Shown here: positions 44,721 to 51,205 of the stretch, piece by piece
Layout: every line of letters starts with the position of its first letter
How positions within the stretch are numbered: position 1 is the first letter of the stretch
DNA from: Opitutaceae bacterium
Lineage (GTDB): Bacteria > Verrucomicrobiota > Verrucomicrobiia > Opitutales > Opitutaceae
Assembly: GCA_028688225.1 (NCBI GenBank)
Contig: JAQTYQ010000001.1
Span: 1 to 64,000, forward strand
Direction: 5' to 3'
DNA length: 64,000 nt
Notes under the pieces: model-generated
What the model saw: the letters and a program-made list of their open reading frames with translations, nothing else
Told to the model about the DNA's origin: nothing
The model's database searches: none
Translations under genes and position numbers: made by a program

Positions 44721-44781
44721 GCCGAACACGTTCAAGATAGCCGACGGGTCGCGGGCCGTTCGGCTCATCGGATGGTTCGGC
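44721..44781 (-). repeat. attC-like site A (after the YdeI-like cassette)
   Basis: 61 bp. On the minus strand it begins GCCGAAC and ends GTTCGGC, which are exactly complementary core sites. The inner arms AGCCGAAC and GTCGGCT pair except for one extra base, the extrahelical-base pattern of integron attC sites. The outer spacer (CATCCGATG / TCTTGAACGT) is unpaired as expected. The best example in the window. Confidence 0.75.
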
Positions 44782-44804
44782 GGCCCGTAGCAGTCTGAAG
44801 GTCC

Positions 44805-45368
44805 TCACATCGGTTTCTTGTTCTGCTTTAGCCGTTCAATGATTCGCTCAAGCCGCTTCTTTCGGGTGTCTTCCTTCTTGGCTTCCAAATAAAACCCCGT
44901 GTAGGTTCTTCTGACCGACGGGGACATATTCAGGAAATTCGTCAGGGCTTTCCCGGCCCCAGACAATGCCTCGGTCAAGATTCCAACTTGCACCTCCGAA
45001 ATGGGCGCCGGCTTGGGCCGATCCCACGTGCCACCCTCTTGGGCTTGGGCAATCGCAGCCTGGCCCGCCGCCGTCATGGCACCCTCTTCAATCAACTTCT
45101 GAGCCAGTTTCCGGTTACGCTCCGACCAGACACTGCCCTTTCTGCGGGGCGTAAATCTCTTGAGATATTTCTCAGCCCCGAGGCTTTGGAACTGGCCATC
45201 GATCCAGCCAAAGCACAACGCTTCTTCCAAGGCTTCATTGGCCGTCAGCGTCTTCAACTTGCCGTCTTTTCCGAAGACCAGCCAGATGCCGGGGCTATTC
45301 TGATGGTTTTTAGCGAGCCACTTTTTGAATGCCGCTCGATTCTCAAACACCAATTGATCGTCTTTCAT
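44805..45368 (-). CDS. YdeI/OmpD-associated family protein (cassette 1)
   Basis: 187 aa. It has the family pattern NSPGIWLVFGKDGK, EALEEALCFGWIDGQFQSL and RRKGSVWSERNRKLAQKLIEEG, then a C-terminal segment with LNMSPSVRRTY. YdeI-type proteins have a DUF1801/YjbR-like fold and have been linked to bacteriocin or antimicrobial peptide resistance; the biochemical role is not established. It is bounded by attC-like sites A and B and has the same orientation as the next five genes, so I read it as a cassette gene. Confidence 0.85.
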   Translation of the reverse strand: MKDDQLVFENRAAFKKWLAKNHQNSPGIWLVFGKDGKLKTLTANEALEEALCFGWIDGQFQSLGAEKYLKRFTPRRKGSVWSERNRKLAQKLIEEGAMTAAGQAAIAQAQEGGTWDRPKPAPISEVQVGILTEALSGAGKALTNFLNMSPSVRRTYTGFYLEAKKEDTRKKRLERIIERLKQNKKPM

Positions 45369-45383
45369 TTGTCATTCTCTTCT

Positions 45384-45473
45384 GTCAACGTTCAGGGATG
45401 AGGGGCGCCGGGCACCTGATTTGGATTGGAAGGCGGGCACTTCCCCGTCGTTCCCTCTGGCCGCTGGTTAGCC
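45384..45473 (-). repeat. attC-like site B
   Basis: About 90 bp between the stop of the 220-aa gene and the start of the YdeI-like gene. On the minus strand it begins GGCTAACCAGCGG and ends CCTGAACGTTGAC. Inner arms CAGAGGGAACGACGGGG and CCCCTCATCCCTG pair with several extrahelical bases. The weaker core match makes this less certain than site A. Confidence 0.5.
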
Positions 45474-46136
45474 CTATTTCTTTTGGCCATAGGTAACGCG
45501 GAACGGGAGAAAGACCTCGACTTCACGCTCTCCTTTCTGTCGAACGCGGACAGGCTCATCAAGCCCGCTGATGACATAGTCCGGCGTATCCGAGAGAAGC
45601 TTTGCAGATGCCTCGACATGAACTCGGATCTTTTTCAGGAGATCAGCGCGCAACTCTTCCGGATTTTCGAGGGCGAGGTAGATGCTGCCCAAAGAGATCT
45701 TCACTTTCTTTGCAGGCTTCAAATCAGAGATGATCTCCCGATACTTCTTCACAATCTGGATCAGATCCGTCTTCTCGCTCAGTGGTGCGAGCACGAGAAT
45801 ATCGGAAAGCGCTTCCTGCGAGCCACGGGACGACGAGAACGAAAACTTGCTGTAGCTCGTCACAAAAACGAGAGCCTGATCGATTCTGACTCTGAATCCT
45901 TCTTTCTCGGCCGCACTGGTGAGCATCCGACGGGCTTCCTCGATGCCTGAGAGCTTCAACGCCCAATCATCTTCGTCGGATTCGATGCGTATCTCTGCGG
46001 CGAGGTATTGAGCAGGCACCGCAATCGAAACCGGCGACTCAGCAGGACGATAACTGGCGAGCACCAGATATGAACCGCTACCAGCGTGCAACGTGGCGGT
46101 GAATGATAGTGCGAGTGCAACAAGTATGGTTTTCAT
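45474..46136 (-). CDS. Hypothetical secreted protein (cassette 2)
   Basis: 220 aa with a clear signal peptide (MKTILVALALSFTATLHA-GSG). The mature part is mixed alpha/beta with no recognised domain: SVEAR-like charged helices, a stretch of Ser (SFSSSRGSQEAL) and a basic C-terminus. Probably periplasmic. Its codon and base use are less G+C-rich than the core genes. It lies between attC-like sites B and C. Confidence 0.6.
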   Translation of the reverse strand: MKTILVALALSFTATLHAGSGSYLVLASYRPAESPVSIAVPAQYLAAEIRIESDEDDWALKLSGIEEARRMLTSAAEKEGFRVRIDQALVFVTSYSKFSFSSSRGSQEALSDILVLAPLSEKTDLIQIVKKYREIISDLKPAKKVKISLGSIYLALENPEELRADLLKKIRVHVEASAKLLSDTPDYVISGLDEPVRVRQKGEREVEVFLPFRVTYGQKK

Positions 46137-46142
46137 ATTTTT

Positions 46143-46210
46143 GGCTAGACGTCAGCGATGTGTCATGGCGGGGCGCAGCCCCGACATTGGCACTGGCATC
46201 CGGGTTCAGC
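46143..46210 (-). repeat. attC-like site C
   Basis: 68 bp just after the stop of the 146-aa lipoprotein gene. On the minus strand it begins GCTGAAC and ends GTCTAGCC. The inner stem TGTCGGGGC / GCCCCGCCATGACA pairs with a 3-nt loop and a few unpaired bases. Confidence 0.55.
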
Positions 46211-46211
46211 T

Positions 46212-46652
46212 TCATGAGACCCAATCTTCCTTCCACTCAGCGATCTTCCACTCGCCGCTTCGCTTGATCAGCCGCACCTTGAACCCACCAGCCGCGATAC
46301 TGGTCGCCGTGTAGGTGAACTCCGCGGAAGCTGACCCTCCGTCTACCACGACGCCGAAGATTGCCATCTTAATGCCAGCTTGGCTGGACCTGACATCGAT
46401 CGTCTCGTCACGAGATTCATCGTAGCGAGCAAACAGGCTATTCTCGATGCGAGTCAGGCGGGAAGCCTTCTTTAGCGCCGCGATGAAATCGTCGCTCTCT
46501 GCGACAAAGTAAACGAACCTGTCGGACGCCTTCGTCTCGGCGAAGTAGCGCAGGTAAACCTCTCGCCGAATACTGGCGGTCTCGTCTGCACTTGGAGGAG
46601 TCGAACACGCAACGAGGGCGATCAGCGGCAACAGGAGGAGCAGAGGTTTCAT
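46212..46652 (-). CDS. Hypothetical lipoprotein (cassette 3)
   Basis: 146 aa from the ATG at 46652. Signal peptide with lipobox VACS (Cys16). The mature region has a short acidic helix, then a beta-rich segment (KMAIFGVVVDGGSASAEFTYTATS and VRLIKRSGEWKIAEWKEDW) reminiscent of the SnoaL/NTF2-like or DUF4878-type cone fold, but this is only a resemblance. Located between sites C and D. Confidence 0.6.
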   Translation of the reverse strand: MKPLLLLLPLIALVACSTPPSADETASIRREVYLRYFAETKASDRFVYFVAESDDFIAALKKASRLTRIENSLFARYDESRDETIDVRSSQAGIKMAIFGVVVDGGSASAEFTYTATSIAAGGFKVRLIKRSGEWKIAEWKEDWVS

Positions 46653-46658
46653 AGTTTT

Positions 46659-46749
46659 GCCCAACGATCAGAGGCCTGCCATGCCGGGCAACCGGCCGCG
46701 AATGGAATCCGGGCGCGATCCCGGCATTGGCAGCGGTGGCTGGTTGATT
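46659..46749 (-). repeat. attC-like site D
   Basis: 91 bp. On the minus strand it ends GATCGTTGGGC, a full match to the GTTRRRY core consensus. It contains a 13-bp stem CTGCCAATGCCGGG / CCCGGCATGGCAG in which one A is extrahelical, the defining feature used by integrase to choose the bottom strand. The loop holds 31 nt. Confidence 0.65.
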
Positions 46750-46769
46750 CCTTCATCGGGCAATGTTGG

Positions 46770-47159
46770 TCAGGGTGTCATCGTGGGTCGCGGCCCCTCA
46801 TCGATCAGGGTAAGTTTCTGGCTCCGCCATGCAGCGATTCCAGCGACTCCTCTTCCGGGCTCGCCAATCTCGATCGTTATCACCTTGAGCGCGTTCTCGG
46901 CCACGCCCACCAACAGAATCGCCACCACTGTGCTGTCTTTCAGTTCCCACCAATAATACTTCTGCTTCAGGCTGTAGGCTCCATAGTATTCGGCACTGGT
47001 CTCAGCCGTAACGTCGCGAGCCCCGATGGCCTGCATCTTCGAACGAACTGCTGCGTCGTCGTCGCCTAATCCTACCGGGACTCGCTTATCAGACGGCGAA
47101 AGGGCTGCGCAGCCTGCCCACAAGGCCGCCGACAAAACCAGAAATAGGGTGGCTCTCAT
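46770..47159 (-). CDS. Hypothetical lipoprotein (cassette 4)
   Basis: 129 aa. Signal peptide with lipobox WAGC (Cys17), then a small domain with an AAVRSKMQAIGARDVTAE helix and a YYGAYSLKQKYYWWELKDSTVVAILL beta hairpin, which resembles the small lipoprotein BamE-like/PepSY-like shape. No assigned family. Located between attC-like sites D and E. Confidence 0.6.
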   Translation of the reverse strand: MRATLFLVLSAALWAGCAALSPSDKRVPVGLGDDDAAVRSKMQAIGARDVTAETSAEYYGAYSLKQKYYWWELKDSTVVAILLVGVAENALKVITIEIGEPGRGVAGIAAWRSQKLTLIDEGPRPTMTP

Positions 47160-47165
47160 TTGTAC

Positions 47166-47268
47166 GCCCAGACGTTATCGTTGAGCCGCGACGGGAGCTG
47201 GCGCGCCGGCTGCGTCAGCAGCGGGCGTGACAGATCCCGGCGTTGGCTCTGGCAACTTGTTGTTCGGC
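47166..47268 (-). repeat. attC-like site E, overlapping the cassette 5 gene end
   Basis: 103 bp. On the minus strand it begins GCCGAACAACAAGTTG and ends with the GCGGCTCAACGATAACGTC... core. The beginning and end correspond to the two halves of typical attC sites. The last 30 or so codons of the 181-aa gene lie inside it. Confidence 0.6.
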
Positions 47269-47720
47269 GCCGTTGCTTTCGCTACTTCCTCCCAAGAAAT
47301 TAAATTCATGAAGTCCTTCTTGCAGCTCATTTGCTTGGTGACGCTTCCCGCCTTCGGCGCGATTAGCTCTGCGATTAGTACGGTCGTTGCTGCTTGGATC
47401 GCGCCAACCGGTATGGGGCCGTCGTAGTGGAATTCCTTATTGATCACAGCAGTCCATGCAACGTTCTTCGCGAAAGAAATGTAGACAAGGGTTGGTGATC
47501 CCTTTTGACCGTAATAGATCCCCTTCTCGTCCTTAAACCATGGTGCGTATGCTCCGGCACGCACAATCACCTTATCCTTGAGCATGGGATTGCTAATTAC
47601 GTACTCTTTAGACAAAGTGAATCCGGCAACGTATGCGTCTGACGCGGCTATTGCCTTAGGCGCCGCATTGGAAACAGGTATGATCGAGATTACGATAAAC
47701 AGGAATAACAAGGTACGCAT
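47175..47720 (-). CDS. Hypothetical secreted protein with attC-encoded C-terminal tail (cassette 5)
   Basis: 181 aa. Signal peptide MRTLLFLFIVISIIPVSNA. The mature domain (about residues 25-150) is of unknown fold and contains two Cys-free beta-rich stretches and one MSCKKDF. The final tail LPEPTPGSVTPAADAAGAP is encoded within attC-like site E and is low in complexity, so the ancestral stop was probably lost on cassette insertion. Unknown function, probably periplasmic. Confidence 0.6.
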   Translation of the reverse strand: MRTLLFLFIVISIIPVSNAAPKAIAASDAYVAGFTLSKEYVISNPMLKDKVIVRAGAYAPWFKDEKGIYYGQKGSPTLVYISFAKNVAWTAVINKEFHYDGPIPVGAIQAATTVLIAELIAPKAGSVTKQMSCKKDFMNLISWEEVAKATAPNNKLPEPTPGSVTPAADAAGAPAPVAAQR

Positions 47721-47929
47721 TGTAGTGTTTTTGCGGTACGAACCGGGGACATAGGGTCAGGCCGCGAGGTTCTGCCAATGGTTTTCGGATAGCCTCGAGC
47801 GTAGTGTCCTGTGGTGTCCCGCAAATAAGGACACATGAGCGCGGGGCTGGTAAGATGGCCGGATGTCACGCAAAAGTGCTCCGGTTATCTTGGTTGCAAT
47901 GGACGGGGTCCCCTCAGGGAGCATTTTTC
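47721..47929. other. Gene-free stretch inside the cassette array
   Basis: 209 bp between the start of cassette 5 and attC-like site F. It contains GTGTCC / GGACAC inverted repeats near 47803-47835 (TGTCCT...AGGACA). It could be a decayed cassette, a degenerate attC or an insertion remnant. No coding gene is supported; a short plus-strand frame starting at 47863 has no family match. Confidence 0.4.
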
Positions 47930-47987
47930 GCCGAGCGATTAAGATGAGCCATGCGCGGAGCTCGTTGCTTCAAGTGGCTGGTTCGGC
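47930..47987 (-). repeat. attC-like site F, overlapping the cassette 6 gene end
   Basis: 58 bp. On the minus strand it begins GCCGAACCAGCC and ends TTAATCGCTCGGC. The GAGC / GCTC inner stem and the outer arms fit a short attC. The stop codon and last 15 codons of cassette 6 lie inside it. Confidence 0.55.
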
Positions 47988-48874
47988 ATGCTATCGACAG
48001 TCTGCAGCGTCAGAGATTTCAGCGCCTCGGCAAGGGCTTGTAGCTTGAGCAGCCCCTGCATAAGGTCGGATTGGCTGTTAGGATTCACGCGAACAGCGGC
48101 TTGATAGTAAATAACGCCCTTACCATTCGGGCTGGGAATAAAGCGCAACTGGTCACATTCAAGGTAGGCATCACCGGGCGGCCGAATGGCCAGCATGAAG
48201 CGTCGATCAGTAGGACTCGAATCTGCTTCTTCCTTGATGTTCTTACCCGGACTTCTGACCTGAGCGATATAAGCCTTCCAACGCATCACAACCTCATCGA
48301 CGGTTTCTGCCGAGCGGATGTAGCGCACAGCAAACAGAACCTTCCAATTTGCGAAGGTCTCATCCTTCCGAATATACTCGTTCAGGACAACATCTGCGTC
48401 ATCTTCGACTGAAGCGAGGAACAGAGTCTCATCCGCAAGTGAGACACTGGGATTACGACCAATAAGTTCGGTGTGCTCTTTTTTGGGCGGTGGCAAAATC
48501 GGGACATTGCGCATAGCATTCCCATCATCTTTTCCGACATTGAAGTTGGTTCCACCTCGGCCATCGGGGACCATCTTAACGATGTAAGCGGCAGGCTTCT
48601 GTCCGTCGTGAGTCACAATCCATCGCTCCAAGCCAATCCGGTGATAGTCGTAAGCCTCGATCACCTCGATCCTTACCACCGCACGTGTTTTCACGTTAGG
48701 ATAGGATAGTGTATCTAGTATCAGAAGACCCCTAAGCGAATCCTTGAAGAGGGCGTCATCGATGTAGGACATCTTTCTTGCTTCCGGCGTGTATGCCATT
48801 GGGGGTACAGTCTCACAGCCGGCAAGGCCAAAGGCTACAATCGCGCACAGAAGTGCGGGCATGGGATATTCCAT
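47939..48874 (-). CDS. Hypothetical lipoprotein with attC-encoded C-terminus (cassette 6)
   Basis: 311 aa from the ATG at 48874 (ATG 48862 is also possible). Lipobox LAGC (FGLAGCETVPP). The mature part is a single globular region of unknown fold with DTLSYPNVKTRAVVRIEVIEAY, RDETLFLASVEDD and a YLECDQLRFIPSPNGKGVIYYQ stretch. The final SMPNQPLEATSSAHGSS is encoded within attC-like site F. It is the upstream-most cassette visible. No function is assigned. Confidence 0.6.
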   Translation of the reverse strand: MEYPMPALLCAIVAFGLAGCETVPPMAYTPEARKMSYIDDALFKDSLRGLLILDTLSYPNVKTRAVVRIEVIEAYDYHRIGLERWIVTHDGQKPAAYIVKMVPDGRGGTNFNVGKDDGNAMRNVPILPPPKKEHTELIGRNPSVSLADETLFLASVEDDADVVLNEYIRKDETFANWKVLFAVRYIRSAETVDEVVMRWKAYIAQVRSPGKNIKEEADSSPTDRRFMLAIRPPGDAYLECDQLRFIPSPNGKGVIYYQAAVRVNPNSQSDLMQGLLKLQALAEALKSLTLQTVDSMPNQPLEATSSAHGSS

Positions 48875-49009
48875 ACATTTATGGCATACGTTTCCAAAGG
48901 CCATACGACGAGTTGAAACGCGCTGGCCGTTCTTCCTCAATGCTAGAATTTGCTGAGATGGACTTATGGCGGGTTGGTACTTACTTGCGCGCATACTCCT
49001 GCTGGGTGC
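48875..49009. other. Upstream end of the cassette array
   Basis: Together with the following fragment this is part of a 375-bp stretch without an intact gene. On the minus strand it holds a weak palindrome GGCCAGCGCG...GGCC ending AAACGTATGCC, perhaps a worn attC site. No attI site, integrase gene or cassette promoter could be recognised. Confidence 0.35.
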
Positions 49010-49114
49010 ATCGAACAGCTCCGGGAAAATCTCGGCGCGCTCGAGATCATCGACCGGCTCACGCCCGCGGTCATGGCCCGCCTCGACCGGATCTCCCGGC
49101 CGGTGGCGGAGTAG
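49010..49114 (+). pseudogene. C-terminal remnant of an aldo/keto reductase
   Basis: 35 codons ending in TAG translate IEQLRENLGALEIIDRLTP..., a good match to the C-terminal helix pattern of aldo/keto reductases (LEENLGALDVIxxLTPEVLARI). There is no upstream part on this strand. The rest of the gene appears to have been lost next to the cassette array boundary. Confidence 0.5.
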
Positions 49115-49249
49115 CGGCCCGCGGCACTCACGGTCGCCCCCGCGATGCCGGGCGGCACAGCAATTCCGGTCTTGCCCTCGGAGCCGTCCCGGCCTCCTTC
49201 GGTATCCTCAGTAGCGGATCGAACCTTTCACTTCAACCAAGGTTGCCCC

Positions 49250-49930
49250 ATGAAGATCACCTACCTCGCCCACTCCTGTTTTCTCGTCGAGACCGCCAAG
49301 GCCCGCCTCATCATCGACCCGTTCCTGACCGGCAATCCGCTCGCGCCGGTCCAGGCCGTCGACGTCCAGGTCGACTACATCCTCTGCTCCCACGGCCACG
49401 AAGATCACACCGGCGACGCCCTGGCGATCGCGAAGCGCTGCGGCGCGCCTATCATCGCCAACTACGAGATCACCGAGTATTTCGCCGCGCAGGGCGCCCA
49501 GACCCATGGCATGAATCCCGGCGGAGCCTTCGACTTCCCCTTCGGCCGGGTGAAACTCACCCTCGCCCACCATTCCTCCAGCGTGAACGCCGGTCTCAAT
49601 CCCGTCTATCTCGGCAACCCCTGCGGGATCATCCTCCAAGCCGACGGCAAGACGCTCTACCACGCCGGCGATACCGCGCTCTTCCTCGACATGCAGCTCA
49701 TCGGCCAATTAGGTCTCGATCTCGCGATGGTGCCGATCGGCGACAACTTCACCATGGGCATCGACGACGCCGTGGCGGCCCTCGATCTCCTGAAGCCCAA
49801 GGTGGCGGTGCCCATGCACTACAATACCTGGCCGGTGATTGCGGTCGATGCCGATAAATTCGTCGAGGCTGCCGCCCGGAGCGACCACACCGTCCGGGTG
49901 CTCAAGCCGGGCGAGTCGCTGACGGTCTGA
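49250..49930 (+). CDS. Metal-dependent hydrolase, UPF0173/MBL-fold family
   Basis: 226 aa from the ATG at 49250. A metallo-beta-lactamase fold with the metal motif CSHGHEDHTGD (HxHxDH), LAHHSSSV, HAGDTALFLDM and the terminal VPMHYNTWP. This is the UPF0173/YtkL family of metal-dependent hydrolases, whose physiological substrate is unknown. It is soluble and cytoplasmic. Single gene, followed by a GTAG palindrome. Confidence 0.9.
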   Translation: MKITYLAHSCFLVETAKARLIIDPFLTGNPLAPVQAVDVQVDYILCSHGHEDHTGDALAIAKRCGAPIIANYEITEYFAAQGAQTHGMNPGGAFDFPFGRVKLTLAHHSSSVNAGLNPVYLGNPCGIILQADGKTLYHAGDTALFLDMQLIGQLGLDLAMVPIGDNFTMGIDDAVAALDLLKPKVAVPMHYNTWPVIAVDADKFVEAAARSDHTVRVLKPGESLTV

Positions 49931-49997
49931 GAATCGAACGTCTCACACCAAGGCCGCGAAGTCCGCAACGGGTGGCCAAGCCGCACGCAGCCTAGAG

Positions 49998-50022
49998 GTA
50001 GGGCGTGACCGCTGGGCACGCC
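49998..50022. repeat. GTAG palindrome
   Basis: GTAG followed by arms GGCGTGACC / GGGCACGCC around a GCT loop. It differs from the 43114 copy by a paired G-C to T-A change in the arms, so the stem is conserved. Confidence 0.75.
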
Positions 50023-50077
50023 GATAAGCACGGACGCCCCGGCGATTCGTCCCTGCCCATCAGGACGCACCAAGCAT

Positions 50078-51178
50078 TCAGTAACGACACGCGCGCCCGG
50101 CCGCCGCCAGCGCCCGGAGATTCGCCACCGGCGCGTGGAAGAAGTGGTCGCTGGCGGAACAAATGTAGCCGCCCTCCCGGCCAAACGTCTCGAAGCAGGC
50201 GCGCACCTCGGCGGCAATCTGCGCGGGCGTGCCGTTGGTGAGGAGGTTGCCTTGGTCGATGCCGCCGATCAACGCCACCTTGCTCCCGAGGACATGCTTC
50301 ACGGTCAGCCGATCCTCCGGCCCGATGTCGCCGCCCACGCCCGGCGGGCTGAGCGTCTCGCTGGCGTCGCAGCCGTTGGCGGGAATGTGATCGAGGATCG
50401 CCCGCATGCCGCCGCAGGTGTGATAGACCACTGGCAGGCCGACCTCGTGCAACGCGGCAATGATGCGGCGGTCGTACGGCACGCAGAACTCGTCGAACAT
50501 CGCCGGGCTGATCACCGTCGAGCTGGCCGCACCGCCGCCGTGCTCGATCAGGTCGAACTTCGCCCCGGGCAGCTCCCGCCGGACGTATTCGATTTTGCGG
50601 CGGGTCATCTCCTCGATAAAGTGATGGACGAACTCCGGATGGTCGATCGCCCAGAGAATGGCCTCCTGCGTGCCGACCATTTCGCAGAACTCCTGCCACG
50701 CTCCCGGCTGTGCGAATGAAGCGACAAAGCCGCGCACGATGCCGTCGTCGCCGGTGCGGTCGTACCATTGGGCGAGGCGCGCTTGGTCGAGATGGATGTC
50801 CGGCCAATATTTCAGGAAAATCTCCGCGTCCCGCTCGGTCTTGATGATGTGCTCGGTGACGAACGTCGTGTACTCGTTCGCCGCCGATACCCAGCTCAGT
50901 TCGCCGTCGGGCGTTTCCACGCGGTAACGGGTCAACCGTTCGTGGCCCGACCGGCCCGCGTCCTCTTCGCGCTGGCGCCAGCGTGGCGACGCCCCTGGCC
51001 GCCACACGTCCGGCGGCATGATCGACGCGTCGAGGCCGACCGCCCGGAAGGCCTCCAACTGATCCAGGCCCTGCATGAACTCGCGCAGGTGGAACGGCTG
51101 CCATTGGTGGATCGTCACCGGCAGGCGGTCCGGTATGCCCCGCCGGAGTGCGACGAACATGCGTTCTTTGCCGGTCAT
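50078..51178 (-). CDS. Uroporphyrinogen decarboxylase (URO-D) family protein
   Basis: 366 aa. It begins MTGKERMFVALRRGIPDRLPV, typical of URO-D-like corrinoid methyltransferases. The core includes KFDLIEHGGGAASSTVISPAMFDEF, VVYHTCGGMRAILDHI (a His-x-Cys potential zinc site) and SKVALIGGIDQGNLL. This corresponds to the MtaA/CmuA-like group rather than HemE. It could methylate or demethylate a small substrate with a corrinoid partner, but no corrinoid protein gene is nearby. The CoA-transferase gene is 27 bp upstream on the same strand, so the two may be coexpressed. Confidence 0.75.
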   Translation of the reverse strand: MTGKERMFVALRRGIPDRLPVTIHQWQPFHLREFMQGLDQLEAFRAVGLDASIMPPDVWRPGASPRWRQREEDAGRSGHERLTRYRVETPDGELSWVSAANEYTTFVTEHIIKTERDAEIFLKYWPDIHLDQARLAQWYDRTGDDGIVRGFVASFAQPGAWQEFCEMVGTQEAILWAIDHPEFVHHFIEEMTRRKIEYVRRELPGAKFDLIEHGGGAASSTVISPAMFDEFCVPYDRRIIAALHEVGLPVVYHTCGGMRAILDHIPANGCDASETLSPPGVGGDIGPEDRLTVKHVLGSKVALIGGIDQGNLLTNGTPAQIAAEVRACFETFGREGGYICSASDHFFHAPVANLRALAAAGRACRY

Positions 51179-51205
51179 CTGCTCAATGCCCCTGTTTGCC
51201 GTGGG

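Noticed and set aside
47800..47990. Insertion sequence end or transposase fragment (MSRKSAPVILVAMDGV frame).
   Set aside because: The frame has no recognisable transposase motif and its inverted repeats are only six bases; listed only as an unexplained stretch.
44805..49009. Integron integrase gene or attI.
   Set aside because: No tyrosine recombinase motif was found on either strand; the array is therefore described as lacking an integrase within the window.
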